Notes under the pieces: generated by a model
Database searches by the model: none
Told to the model about the DNA's origin: nothing
The model's input: only the letters and a program-made list of their open reading frames with translations
Program-made: the position numbers and the translations under genes
Shown: positions 10,067-22,377 of the stretch, one piece after another
How positions within the stretch are numbered: position 1 is the first letter of the stretch
Layout of the letters: every line of letters starts with the position of its first letter
Source of the DNA: Paraspadella gotoi
Lineage: Eukaryota; Chaetognatha
NCBI GenBank assembly: GCA_051294375.1
Contig: CM119265.1
Coordinates: forward strand, 7,077,489 to 7,141,488
DNA length: 64,000 nt
Direction: 5' to 3'

Positions 10067-13000
10067 ATGAACACTTATTATGAAAAGATAGAACGTTTGG
10101 CGAAGTACTACACTCTCATTAAGAAGCGAGTACTTCAGCATCAAAGTTTGACGTTAGGGTTGTTTCCGTGCGCGATTCAAGGATCCTACGGAAATGAAGC
10201 ACACGTTCGGTATTTATATGGTTTTTTTAATTATTATTTTAGGAAAAAGTTTTTGAAATTTCCAGAACGAGTTTAGTCGGACATTTTTCGACTCTTGTCG
10301 TTAGAAATTGTTGTCGAAATTTCAAAAACTGTTTTCCCTAAATTATTATTTAAAAAAAAGCTATTTTCAGCTCATTTTGTCATTAGGGAAAGCATTTACT
10401 GTGCGGCCGCAATATGGACCCTGTCCACGGCCTACAAGACTGTGGACGCTGATCAAGGTATTTTATTTTATTTTATTTTGCCCAAATACAACATAGTTTT
10501 CGATACCATGTTATTACAAAAAGGACGAGCACGCGAGTTGGAGCAGAGCGCCGTCAAAACTATGCGAGGGATTCTTTTCTGTTGGATGGGGCAGGCGGAG
10601 AAAGTGGAAAAGTTCAAAAACCGTCAAGCGCCTAAAAACTCACTTCACTGCAGATTCGATATGCTGACAGGCATCGCTCTAAATTCTTTAAATTGTCATT
10701 ATAACTCGTTTGAATTTTCCAATATTCGCTCGAAGGTAAACCCACTCGGGGCGATGACTACGAGCACCTGCAACTGGAAATCGTCTCTTTGTTCCTCATC
10801 TACTTGGTTCAGATGACGTCGTCCGGCCTTCAAATCGTCTTCTCCCTCGATGAGGTCGATTTCGTTCAAAATTTAGGCGAGTGGAGGAAAATTCGTATGC
10901 ATTTTGTAACGATGGCGGGTTCTTTTAGAAAATATTTAGTTAAAAATTAACTTGATTTTTTAGTCGATTTTTACTAGTAGCCTTTTCCTCAACGTTTTGA
11001 AAGTCTTAGAAAGTGTGAAGACATTCTTTACGCAGTCTTTTACGTGGAGCGATGCTATCGAACGCCCGACTACGGCATGTGGGGTCGAGGAACACGAAAC
11101 AATGACGGGACGCCTGAGCTCCACGGATCTTCTATTGGCTTCGCCAAGGCGGCCCTGGAAAGCGTCAACGGTTTTAGCCTTTACGGGTCGGTTGGATGGA
11201 ATCTGAATATCTTTTATATTATATTTTATGAATGTCAACTGTTTAGCATCTTATTTCCAGTGATGACGTGATATCGGGTCGAAGCGTTTTGTTCTGCGAT
11301 GTGGACGCCAACGCGAGAAATCGCTCGATCTTCGAGTTGAGGCTCCCGAGAGAATCGGATTCGAAAAATACTGACGCCGCACTCATCACCGGTGGGGAAA
11401 GTCGCTCATATATAATGATTTTTAATAATGTTTTTATTTTTATTTCACTTTTTAAATACCTATCGAATTTGTAGTAATGGGTTATCCCGCTTTCGCGACT
11501 CATAAGCCCTGGCTTCGTAAAAAAACAATGGAAAAGTGCAAGAAAAAGTTGGAGGGTCATTTTGGGTTCCGGAGGTTCGTGCGGGACGGCTATCGGAACG
11601 CGCTGGAAGATCCCAACCGAAAGTTCTACGAGGCCGGAGAAGTGAAGAACTTTGACAAGGTTAGCCGGTTCGTTAAAATCAAGCGCGAAAGTCGAAAGAA
11701 GCAAAGATTTTCTGATTATTTTCTAATCTTATTTAGGTCGAAAACGAGTGGCCGGTATTTTTTGCCTTCATGTTGATAACCGCCATTTTCGACGGCGACG
11801 AAAAAGCGAGGGAGAAATACCAAAAGGCTTTGGAGAAGGTGGTGGTCAAAGATGACGTTGAACACGGTCGCATGTTATCGCCCGAAGATATGGCGGTTCG
11901 TTTCGTCGTCCTCGTTATTAACAATGAGCGAGAGAGCATTGGATTACATATTAGATTCGTTTGATTTGGCGCAGGACAAAGAGGTCATGTGCACGAGCGG
12001 AGAGTTCGACGCCAGCGCCGCGCGTTTGCCTCTTTTCTATTACGTTCCCAAAAATCTCATTGACAAGGTGAATTCTATCTTAAATTACTTGATTTCCTGA
12101 TTATCAGGAGAAAATACCTTACCATCCGATGAACCTTCAGGAGCGGGCGATTCCCGGGAGTCAACCGCGTATGTCTTCGCCTTGTTTTTCTCTGGGAGCT
12201 CAAGCCATTTTTCTAATTTCGCAGATGTTGGAAGAAAACCTTTTGAGTCTCGACGATCTCGACCCTAAAAGGTTGCACGAAGCTATTATGAATTGTTTTT
12301 TTACAACCACTGTAATATATTTCCAAAAAAATATTAGTAATCATCTGCTTCCCAACGTTTTCAGATTACGGCTTCCGGCCAACGTTAGACCAAGGCAGAG
12401 TCACAGATACGCCTCATATTCTACTGCTCCTCCGGACTTGCGGTCTGTCGCCTGGAAATGAGACCTAACGGCAAACTTGTTCGATTTTTACCAATTCTTT
12501 CAAAAAATCCCTTTGCAGTATTCAAATCGTGCCGATTGCTGAAAGCGTCGAGCTGCAGAAGACGTTGAAGACGTTCGGCATCGAGTCGCAGACGCCGTTG
12601 CAGGTCAACCCCATCATCATACTCCCTCAGTTGGAATTGGTTGATATCTTCCGAGACCTGGGGCTAAACAAACGGCTGGGTCTTGGAGGGCGGCCATCGC
12701 GCCCGTTCGGCGTTCTCAGCACTTCGAAGATTTACCGAGTCGCCGGACGAGAGGTCGTCTCTTACCCGATCACGCTCGAAGCGGCCAGCTTTTACCGCAG
12801 TCTCGACATGAACCTTCTGCTGGACAACATTAGGGCGGATCTCTTCTTCATAGCGAACCGGTGGAAAATGGGTAATTGGACGGTGGAACAATTTTTCTAG
12901 CCCTCGAAGACTAATACCTCATATCTCATTAGTTGGACGTCCCGTTTACATCATCCCGCTGCGTGAGTCTCATCTAAAGGGCTCCCACCTAAATTCTTTA

Positions 13001-16000
13001 CTCGAGCTCTTCGCAGAAATGAAACGAGGTTTTTGCAGAGGAGTTTCCAACGGATCCCGACTTTCTGTCGTAAGTTTAGCTGATCGTTTTCGTTTAGATT
13101 TACTACTTTTCTTCCTTATCTTTCTACAGCGTCAGAACAGCTTTCCAGGCGCGCAGCCTTCCCTCGTTGATTGGTCGGGAGGCGTGCCTGTGCAACTGAC
13201 TCGTCTGCAATTGGCGTTGACGGCCGCTTCCGTCGATCATCTCGACTTTGTGGACATCGACATCGAGTTGGGGACACTCAAATGCCTCGAGTACGTTTCT
13301 TCTCTCCCGCATTCTCTTAATTATGTCTAGGTTTATTAGTCAAACTGGAAAACTGACAATTTTTATCTTGACGGGCCTTGTTATATGCAAATTAGCATAT
13401 AGTATAAGAAAAAAGTTACCAGGAAATGAAGACGTTTTCTTTTTCAATAACGATTTGATTTTATTATGACAGGGACAAAATCAAATCGTTGTTTGAAAAG
13501 TCTTTGTCTTCATTTCCTGGTATCTAAAACACAACGAAAAGAAAGAACTTTCGCAAGAAAAAAGTTGTATTATTTTATTATTATTCTTTTATTACTATTA
13601 TACTATTACTAGGTCGCTTTTTCTTTGTTTTTCTCAGTCGCTGCCTCTTCTGATTCGAGTTGAGATCTGCAGCGGTTGGACTTTTTTTTCTTTCTGTATT
13701 TTTTTTTCTCTCTTTTTTCTTTCTCTCTCTTTTTTTCTTTCTCTCTCTCTCTCCATTTTTCTTTCCCTCTTTATTTTTTCTCTCTCTCTCTCTTTTTCTT
13801 TCTCTCTCTCTCTCTCTTTTTCTTTCTCTCTCTCTCTCTGTTTTCTTTCTCTCCTCTCTCTGTTTTTCTCTCTCTCTCTCTTTTCTTTCTTTCTCTCTCT
13901 CTTTCTTTCTCTCTCTCTTTTTCTTTTTCTCTCTCTTTTTCTTTCTTCTCCCTTTTTCTTTCTCTCCTCTCTCTTTTTTTTTTTCTCTCTCTTTTTTCTC
14001 TCTTCTCTTCTTCTTTTTCTTTCTCTCTTTTTCTTTCTTTCTCTTCTCTCTTTTTCTTTTTTTCTCTCTATCTTTTTTCTTTCTTTCTCTCTCTCTCTCT
14101 TTTTCTTTCTCTCTCTCTCTGTTTTCTTTCTTCTCGCTCTCTTTTTCTTTTTTTTCTCTCTATCTTTTTCTTCTTTCTTCTCTCTCTCTTCTTCTTTCTT
14201 TTTTCTCTCTCTCTCTGTTTTTTCTTTCTCTCTCGCTCTCTTTTTCTTTCTCTCTCTCTCTTTCTCTTTTTCTTTCTCTCTCTCTTTTTCTTTCTCTCTC
14301 TCTCTTCTTTCTTTCTCTCTCTCTTTTCTTCTTCTCTCTCTCTTTTTTCTTTCTCTCTCTCTCTTTTTCTTCTCTCTCTTCTCTTTTCTTTCTCTCTCTC
14401 TCTCTTTCTTTTCTTCTCTCTCTCTCTTTTTCTTTCTCTCTCTCTCTTTTTCTTCTCTTCTCTCTTTTTCTTTCTCTCCTCTCTTTCCTTTCTCTTTTTC
14501 TCTTTTTCTTCTCTCTTTTTTCTTTTTCTTTCTCTCTTCTTTCCTTTCTTCTCTCTCTCTTCTCTTTTCTTTCTTTCTCTCTCTCTCTCTTTTCTTTCTT
14601 CTCTCCTCTTTTCTTTCTTCTCTCTTCTCTCTTTTCTTCTTTTCTCTCTCTCTCTTTTTTCTTTCTTTCTCTCTCTTTTTCTCTTTTCTTTCTTTCTTCT
14701 CTCTCCTCTTTTCTTTCTTTCTCTCTCTTCTTTTTTTCTTTCTTTCTCTCTCTCTCTTTTTCTTTCTTTCTCTCTTTTTTTCTTTTTCTCTTTTTCTGTT
14801 TCTCTCTCTCTTTTTCTCTCTTTTTCTTTCTCTCTCTTTTTCTCCCTCTTTCTTTTTCTCTCTTTTTTTTTTTCTCTCTCTCATCAATAATTCGTTATCA
14901 TAGTGTCAATCATTTGTTATCGCATCAATAATTTGTTATCGTATCAATAATTTGTTATCTCATCAATAATTCGTTATCGCATCAATACTTCGTTATCATC
15001 GCATCAATCATCTGTTATAATTGCATCAATTCATTATCATCGCTTCAATCATTCGTTTTTTTCGGATAGATATTGAGCGATGGATCATTGTTTTTTAGGA
15101 TTTTTTAGTTACTTTTCTTTGATAGTACCCTCTGGCGAGATTACTATACTTTTAAGATTTTTTGAAATACGCACATGCTCATGTAAAAACTTTCAACCTT
15201 ACCAAACTACCAAACTAATTATGGTCAGATTGCCAGTCGCATTCCTGAAAAAAAATCTTCTCCAACAAGACTTTTTTATTTCAGGCAAATCAGGGGCGAC
15301 CCCAGCATCATTGACTTGTCTCTCAACGAATTGTCTATGGCTTCTAATCCGCCAGCGAAGACGTTACGGAGTAAAGAGCTAAACGCGGCGCGGATTTTGG
15401 AGGACGCAAAGAAATTGTCGACTCACGACATATTGCGGACGCTGGATCACGGTCGGACATCATCGCAGATTATATTCAATTTTATATATTATCTTATTAA
15501 CAAATCCTTGACCATAGACAGTTGTTCCTCGCCGCATTTATCGTCCATTTGGGCGCAGGGCGTCCTACTCAGCGTCATCTACGAGCGAGAAGGAGCGGAG
15601 TTTCCCTCGTGCCGAGGAAAGATCGGGGACAGAATGTTGGGCCTCATTCACAAAGCCGCCAATTACGGTCTTTGGACGGAAGTTCGGTTAGGATGCACGA
15701 GCCAACTTTGGCTTTACTTCTCCTCAACGACGAGCAAATTTTAAATGGCAATGGTTTTTATCTTTAAAGCATGATGTCAACCAAGATGGGCCACCTTTCG
15801 GACTCGCTGGCTCCGTCGTTGACGATGCTCCTCGTCCAGGGGAAACGGGTCACCCTAGGCGTCATCCCCTCCTTCTTCGTCGAACGTAACGGTGTCCTCG
15901 ACGCCTTCGATCCCAAAGCCGCAGCCATCGACGAGAAGCTCGGAGAGGTGTTCGTCGACAGTCCCATCCTGCCTGCCGAAATCAAGAAAATTCTCTACGA

Positions 16001-17237
16001 AAGATGCTCGCCGTTTTCCTGCACGCAGGCTGTGCTGCAGCAGGAACTTATTCTCGGTTGCGCCCAGTTAGCCACGTTAAAGGTCTCCTTTGTTTTTTTT
16101 TCCCTTTATTACAATTTTTGCACAATGTCTTCCTTTATTTTTAGCCCCATTTATTCGACGGTATTCTCACCATTCGCATGGGCTGGATATTACGAGCCAT
16201 GAGAATTCAATTGACGCAGGAGCACGCCCGGTGAGCCGAGATTCTCAGACTCAAATCAAAAACAAAAAAATAATATGTACCTTTTTTGGGGGGGAAAGGC
16301 GAACAAACGCGAGGCAAGAGCTGCCTCTGCTTTCCCTCAACAACCTTTCTCCTTCGGATATGCTTCATCTCCTGGAGCGCACACTCGCAGCTGGCGCCCA
16401 GGAAATCCCTTCCGCGACGACGTCGATCTCCGACGGCAAAACCCCTCTGGAATGGCGCCGGTTGAGGGGGGCGCTTAATCGGATGCCGACTGATATTTAC
16501 GAACGAGTGTGGGCCATTCTAGGAAGGTAAGTCTCGAAAGTTCGGCGATCCATTCCAAAGAAAAATTTTTCTCCGATAAATTTTTTTTTCAGAGCCCCGC
16601 GTGGCATCATCATTTGCGAACAACTTCTGCCTTCTGACCCGACTCTTCAGGTTTGCCATTGTTAAACTTTAAATAAATTATTTTAAAGAGATAATAATGT
16701 TAATTTTATGGCCCCTCTTACAAGATAATTTAACATAGCAGGTCCCTGCAAGATTATGTGATGTTATTAACTTATATTCATTTTGTGTTTACAGGAAATG
16801 ACTTTGTCTGAACTGAGTTTCGCCCTGACGATCGAAAACTTGCTCAGCAAAATACGTCATCCGGAATATCGCCAATGTAAATAGTTTATGGTTTGAATAA
16901 GTTTACTGAACCGAATCACTTTTCGTTTTTTCATTTCTTTAATTCAGTGATCGTGGAACTCGTGATGGTTGTCTCGACCATCTTGACTCGAAACCCCGAG
17001 CTAAGTTTCTCCGACCCCGTTAATCTTGACGCGATTGTACGGGCCGCCTTCGCCCTCTTTCAGCGCGACGTTGACGAACGGGACGGGGACGTCAAAGAAG
17101 ACGAAGTCTGGAACCGATTCTATTCTCTCCCTCCCGACATTACGTGCGGATCCTCCAACTATTTAATCAAAACCACCCTGGAAATTCTGCTCAAGAACGA
17201 TATTTGTTCAAAAGACGGTCTGTGTGGGACTCAATGA
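10067..17237 (+). CDS. PHKB: Phosphorylase b kinase regulatory subunit beta
   Basis: Twenty-three exons join in phase into 1150 residues (human PHKB is about 1090): 10067-10209, 10387-10457, 10524-10670, 10736-10876, 11036-11186, 11261-11391, 11475-11659, 11737-11895, 11975-12067, 12108-12271, 12365-12442, 12519-12871, 12933-12962, 13017-13069, 13130-13290, 15285-15451, 15518-15686, 15770-16082, 16145-16230, 16299-16526, 16593-16650, 16795-16876, 16948-17237. Beta-type landmarks occur throughout: [76 protein letters not shown]. The N-terminal half is the glucoamylase-like region. The chain ends C-G-T-Q, a CaaX box fitting the known farnesylation of this subunit. The family scaffolds and restrains the gamma kinase that activates glycogen phosphorylase. 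ATG 10067 gives a shorter N-terminus than human. Two introns (10671-10735, 10877-11035) require GC donors. Confidence 0.95.
13680..14882 (+). repeat. 1.2 kb polypyrimidine (CT/TTTC) tract in PHKB intron 15
   Basis: An almost unbroken run of C and T on the + strand, a mix of CTCTCT and TTTTTCTTTC units with very few purines. It lies in the 2 kb intron between 13290 and 15285. Long open frames on both strands here (Phe/Ser/Leu-rich or Lys/Arg/Glu-rich) are consequences of the composition, not genes. Such homopurine-homopyrimidine mirror sequence can form triplex DNA; that is general knowledge, not seen here. Confidence 0.95.
14884..15056 (+). repeat. Minisatellite, about 19-20 bp unit
   Basis: Around eight to nine imperfect copies of a unit resembling ATCAATAATTTGTTATCGC directly follow the polypyrimidine block inside the PHKB intron. 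Copies diverge by substitutions and small insertions. Confidence 0.85.
16711..16764 (-). repeat. Fragment of the dispersed repeat inside a PHKB intron
   Basis: The stretch CTCTTACAAGATAAT...CATAGCAGGTCCCTGCAAG matches the interior of the repeat copies near 45960 and 46310, in the same orientation. It lies between PHKB exons 21 and 22 and does not touch the splice sites. Confidence 0.7.
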
Positions 17238-19293
17238 CTATTGTAGGTTTTTCTTTGAATTATACTTTTTCTTTCTTTTAACTCTTGAGCTTTGTTGTTT
17301 TTAAAGTGCAACGATGTAGGAGTGGGACTGAGATTGATGAAATCTCAATCTCATTTAGTATTATTCTAAGAATCTCTCTTACAACGACACTGTCACTGGT
17401 GTGAAAAAGTTTGATTCTAGTCTTAAATAGTTTAATTTTTACATTTTTTCCTTCGCTTAGTTCTTTTGAACATTTCATTATACCATTTTATTCGAATACA
17501 ACAAGGTTGATTCAGTACAATCATAATCAACAACGACAGCAACAAAGATTCAATTATAAATTAAGAAGTGTTTTTAGATATTAATACAGAACAAACGTTG
17601 ATCTTTCAAATTATTTCACGTATTACAAAACATAACAGAAGCTTAAAAACCAATGATATTCAGACAATTACAATTATTAGCTAATTTTAGTTATTCATAT
17701 TATAAGCATTGAACGTCCTATTATTTCCCTCTCGTTAACGTGCTCAAGAGTTCAACTTATCGGGGCAAACAGGTCTTGTGCTGCACAATTAAAGTTTTGA
17801 ACATAATAGAATGATGTGAAAATGATAAAATTTTAGAAAATTAAAATTTAGCATATAAAACATGAACATAAAAACCATTAAAAATACTTTGGTAAATTTA
17901 TTTTTTAATTTTATACATAAGTATAATATATATAATATATATAATAGGCTAAAATTTTAAGATACAAATTTTTAAATTTTAAGATCTGATTTGGATTCCT
18001 TGCAAAAAGTTGATGAAAGAAAGTATAATTCTTTTTTAGGAAAAACAGTTTTTAAGGTCAACAAATTCTTTTTTAAAAATCAAAAATATAAAAAAACTAT
18101 TTTTAAGACACCGATTTTCAATAAGCGGACTGGGCTACTATATTTATAAAAAAAAGATAAATAACTACAGATTAGTATTCTCTAATATGATAATTTTCAA
18201 GATATAACTGCTAAATTTTGATTCCAAACTTTAACTTCACTCTAATAATCAATTCTACCCAATTACAATTGCTTAAAAGATTTGCCTCTAAAGGAGTGTT
18301 CAACCGGTGTGTTACCCAAAGTTCATGAGGCCGTCTTTTATTGGTTGTCTGTTCCGTTCCACTTCCTGATTGGCTGAAATGCCATCCTTATAATACATAC
18401 TAGCTGTTTCTTGCATCTGATGTTGTTGTGGTCCTCTGCACGAAAGACCAGGCTAGATGATGAGGATGAAGAGAGGATGATTCAGAATCGTGAATCACCC
18501 ACTCGCTCGCAGAATTTATCCATTCTTTCCAAAAATTCAATCTTCAGAATAAAATACATTTAAAATACATTTAAATTTTTCATTCTTTTTCTTTGAAACT
18601 AACTCCGAAATGGCGAACCGTTTCCTCGTTCATTGGTTCATAAACATAGCCGTTTTCACGCTAGCTCTCTCACGCTTTGTTAAACCGGCCCTTCCTTTTC
18701 CGGCCCTGCTAGCTTTTGACGATAACCTGGATCTAAATTAAACCTTTTTAGTGAGCATTACAGTTTTTCTCGAAATTTGGTCAATTCACGGGGCTTTCCT
18801 CCGTATGTAGCTCATTTTTCGAGATTGCAAAGTTTTTTTCGTCGTTTTGACATAAATTTATACTTATATAATTATAGTTACACATTTTTAGCATTCTTGA
18901 TTTACATTTAGCCGCCGATATTCGTAACAGGTTGACACTGAAACAACTTATCTTCGTGGTCTTCAGCCGAACCCGCATTTTTATTGTTCTCGCTCTTTCT
19001 CTGAAACCTGTTTCTTTCTTGTGGCGAAATAAGATTTAACAGGAATAATAATTTAATCTTTGCTAATTTTTAATGCCATAAATTCATAGCCGTTGAAAAT
19101 GTTAGACTGACTTACGTATGGGAATCTCGTTACTCGTTAAAATTTCAGACGTCGCCAAAATGACGATTTCCGCTAAAAAGCCCTTTATGATGATGCGTCA
19201 TTGAAACCGTCTAAGAAAATAAACAGGAAAAATACTCGACTGTAGCCCTTGGAACATTTTGCGCGCCGTCGCTGCACCCGTGGAACCCCTAAA
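17238..19293. other. AT-rich spacer between PHKB and PAK
   Basis: No coding exon is apparent. The stretch 17300-18280 is AT-rich with short hairpins, for example TGAGATT and AATCTCA separated by a few bases near 17330-17355. A GC-richer island at about 18290-18480 holds CCAAT-type boxes and a TATA-like element (separate entry). A short upstream ORF begins at ATG 19160, before the PAK start. Confidence 0.5.
18335..18400 (+). promoter_or_regulatory. Promoter-like cluster: two CCAAT-type boxes plus a TATA-like element
   Basis: TATTGGTTG near 18340 and GATTGGCTG near 18368 are inverted CCAAT boxes, followed at normal spacing by CTTATAATAC near 18387. A third TTGGTT occurs near 18643. The island is distinct from the AT-rich surroundings. 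It could drive a distal first exon of PAK or a non-coding RNA; no transcript evidence is available. Confidence 0.35.
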
Positions 19294-20935
19294 ATGTCGT
19301 CCCTACGATCGAGAGGCGATTCGTCGAGCGACAAGAAAGCGAAGAAAAGCCTAAAACCGTCGAAGATTTTAAATCGCCTCACCACGTCATCCAAGAAAAA
19401 AAAAGATGTGAGTTATGTCGGCTTATTCTTTATTTTCAGTCATAATATATATCACTGACACAGGAATTTGAAAACCGTTCAATATTTTGCATAAGTTTGT
19501 TTTTTCTAGTCTGTTTTTGTTTGTCGTCTCGTTTACTTACTATCTCTTTCTTTATCTCCGACTTTTCGACCCCCTTTCCCCAACAGTCCACGGAAGATAT
19601 GGAGATCGGCCTCCCGACGAACGTGGTGAGTCGAGTCCACGTGACCGTCAAGCAGGACGGAACCTTCGACGGTCTGCCCGACTCGTGGAAACTCATCCTT
19701 AACGCGCAGAAGATCACCAACGAGGAGATTCAGGTCCGTCTCTTTATCACTAATCAGGGTTTACAGAGAGATTAATCCCTTTCCTGACGTGGCCCATTTC
19801 TCCCTCTCCCTAGTCAGTTAAAAACCCATCCACCTTTTTTTCTTTTCCTCTTCCTTATCGGCGTACTGGCCCTCCACCTTGCCCCTCTCTTCCCGCTCCC
19901 GCTCGTGATATCTCCGCTCTTAATCTCGTCTCGTAACGAATCGAATCCTCCCCTCTTCGGGGAAAAAAAGAAGAAAATAAATCGGGTTCTGACTCGACGT
20001 CTCGATTCTTTCATCCTTTCAGCGAAATCCCGAGGCGGCGGTGAGAGCCATGAATTTCTTCCGCGATGGATCCAAGAAGAAGCATCCCTTTACGTTCCAA
20101 CCGCAGACTCTCTCCGCAGACAACACCATCGACGAGGAAGACGAAGATCCCCTCAAGTAAGGGCTTTGGTTCGGCGAGGGGATGGGATGGGAGGGGGAAA
20201 TCCTGGTGAATGCTGATACAAATATTTGGGTGAGGCGGTCGTGAACATGCACATTTCACAATGAGTTAAAAGATTTTTTTGTTTTTGAAATATTGTGCAC
20301 AACAAAATAGATGAAATATATTCCTTATTATTTGCCTTATTAATATAAGGGTAATAATGAGTGTAAATCCTAAAGAATAACGGCAATTAATCATCAATTA
20401 ATAGGAAAAAAACTTAAAATTTAAAGAAGTGGAAAACCAGAAGGACCGATCTGCTCCTAAAATTTTAAAGCGAGGGCTGCAGTCAATATGTTCTCTCCAA
20501 TAAAAATATTTTCTTTCGATTTAAAATTTTTATTGTTCTTATTTTTTTGTCTTGTCCTTTAGCTCGTTTGTTTTTTATGGTCTATTATCGTCTTATTTTT
20601 TCTCTAATTTTAAATAAGACAAATGTAAAAAGTTGTATAATTAATAGTCTCGCCAATTCAGCTTTCACGATGCTTATAAACTAATCATCTATGAATATGA
20701 TTTATATTCTATCTTTTTTTTTTTTATCTTTCTATCTTTTTTTTTATCATCTTCCCATTCTCCCTTCCGAAAAACCATCCTTTGAAAACGATCCGTTTTC
20801 TAAATCACAAATTCGTAGCTTCAGGGGAAAAAAAATGAAAATCACTGGATTTCTTTCTTTCTTTTCTTTCTTTCTTTCTTCTTTCTTTCTTTCTTTCTTT
20901 CTTTTTCTTCTTTCTTTCTTTCTTTCTTTCTTTCT

Positions 20936-20984
<49 letters not shown>

Positions 20985-22325
20985 TCTTCTTTCTTCTCTC
21001 TTTTTTTCTTGCTCTCTTTTTTTCTTTCTCTCTTTTTACTTTCTTTCTTTCCTCTCTTTCTCTATTTCTTCCTTGTCTCTTCTTCTCTCTTCTCTTATTT
21101 CTTCCTTTCTCTCTTCTCTATTTCTTTCTCTCTTTCTCTATTTCTTTATTTCCTTTTTTTTTTCTTTCTTGCCTTTCTTTCTCTCTGCCCGAAGAAATTA
21201 TTCTAGAGTTACTATAAAAAATGTTGTTTATAATTTTCTTACTCCCTCAGTGATTCACGCGATGATTTGTCTACATCCGGCCGGCGGCAGTCGGGTTCAC
21301 ACGCCTCCACTGAGTCGGAAGAGGACCTCCGTCGATCGGCGGTGGGGAAAGCGTCGCAGTCTTCGCTCGATCCCAAACTCGACAAAGAATCTCGTCTTGA
21401 TTCCGCCTCCGCCTCGCCCTGCAGAGGTCCGGAAATAGCAAGCCAAGAGGCTGTCTTCCTCCTACCACAATATAAACCCACTTCTCGTCTCACTTTTCAG
21501 AAACTGTGATACTCTCGCCCAGCCTTCCCAACGCACCCCACAATTCTTTGGCCGATGGTCAAACTCCCACCGCCGAAAAACCCTCTCCAGGTAGCAAGGA
21601 TCGTACTCGTATTATTTATAAATGTTTGGGAGTTATATTAAATAAACATAAACGATCGTACCGACCTGACCTGACTCGGACCTGAGCAAATATTTCCATT
21701 GTTTTTGTAGTCGACTTCCTCAATCATCGCCTTTCGCGGTTGTCGCTGGTCAAAGACAAATCCCCGTCGCCTCTCCCCTCGCCGTCGTCCCCGGCGGCGC
21801 CTAGCCCGGACACGCCCACCGAAACCGGCGTCAACGAGAACCAACGACAGACACTGACGCTTGCGTCCGACGGCGCCGTCGTCAATGGCGACTCGGTCGC
21901 CGCCGCCGCCGCTGACCGCCATCCGAGCAAAAGCGACACTGGCTACTTTAGCAACGAGAACTTGCTCGACAATTCGCTGGACCGAGTGAGCGAAAGTTCC
22001 AGATTTTTGGGCGGTGTTTTTTAATCGCCTCAACCCTAAATCGAATTTAAATCCGCCCCCCTCCTCGAAGACCGATCCCAGATTTATATTATGTCGATTT
22101 TTCTTTTTCCTTCGGATCAGGTCGAGACTTCCAGCGGGTTGCCCAAATCCGAGTCAACGCCTGAGAAGCTACAACAACAACAACAAAAGCAACCGCAGCC
22201 GAAAAGTTTAAACTCGGAAAGTCAAAAACCGAAGATCGAAAAACCCGATGATCACAGTACGGCCAAGAAAAACAAAGACGACGATACTGAGGGTACAAAA
22301 GAATGAAGGGATTGTGAAGAATGCC

Positions 22326-22377
<52 letters not shown>

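Noticed and set aside
13032-13069. Alternative PHKB exon 14 acceptor at TTTTTGCAG
   Set aside because: It would end the exon in the wrong phase; the acceptor at 13016 keeps frame and aligns NGSRLSV with the family.
13634-14931. Open frames of more than 400 aa on both strands
   Set aside because: They are pure Phe/Ser/Leu or Lys/Arg/Glu translations of the polypyrimidine tract inside the PHKB intron; no domain, no codon bias like neighbouring exons.
18450-18500. Possible C/D snoRNA (ATGATGA C-box-like motif)
   Set aside because: No convincing D box (CTGA) at suitable distance and no terminal stem.
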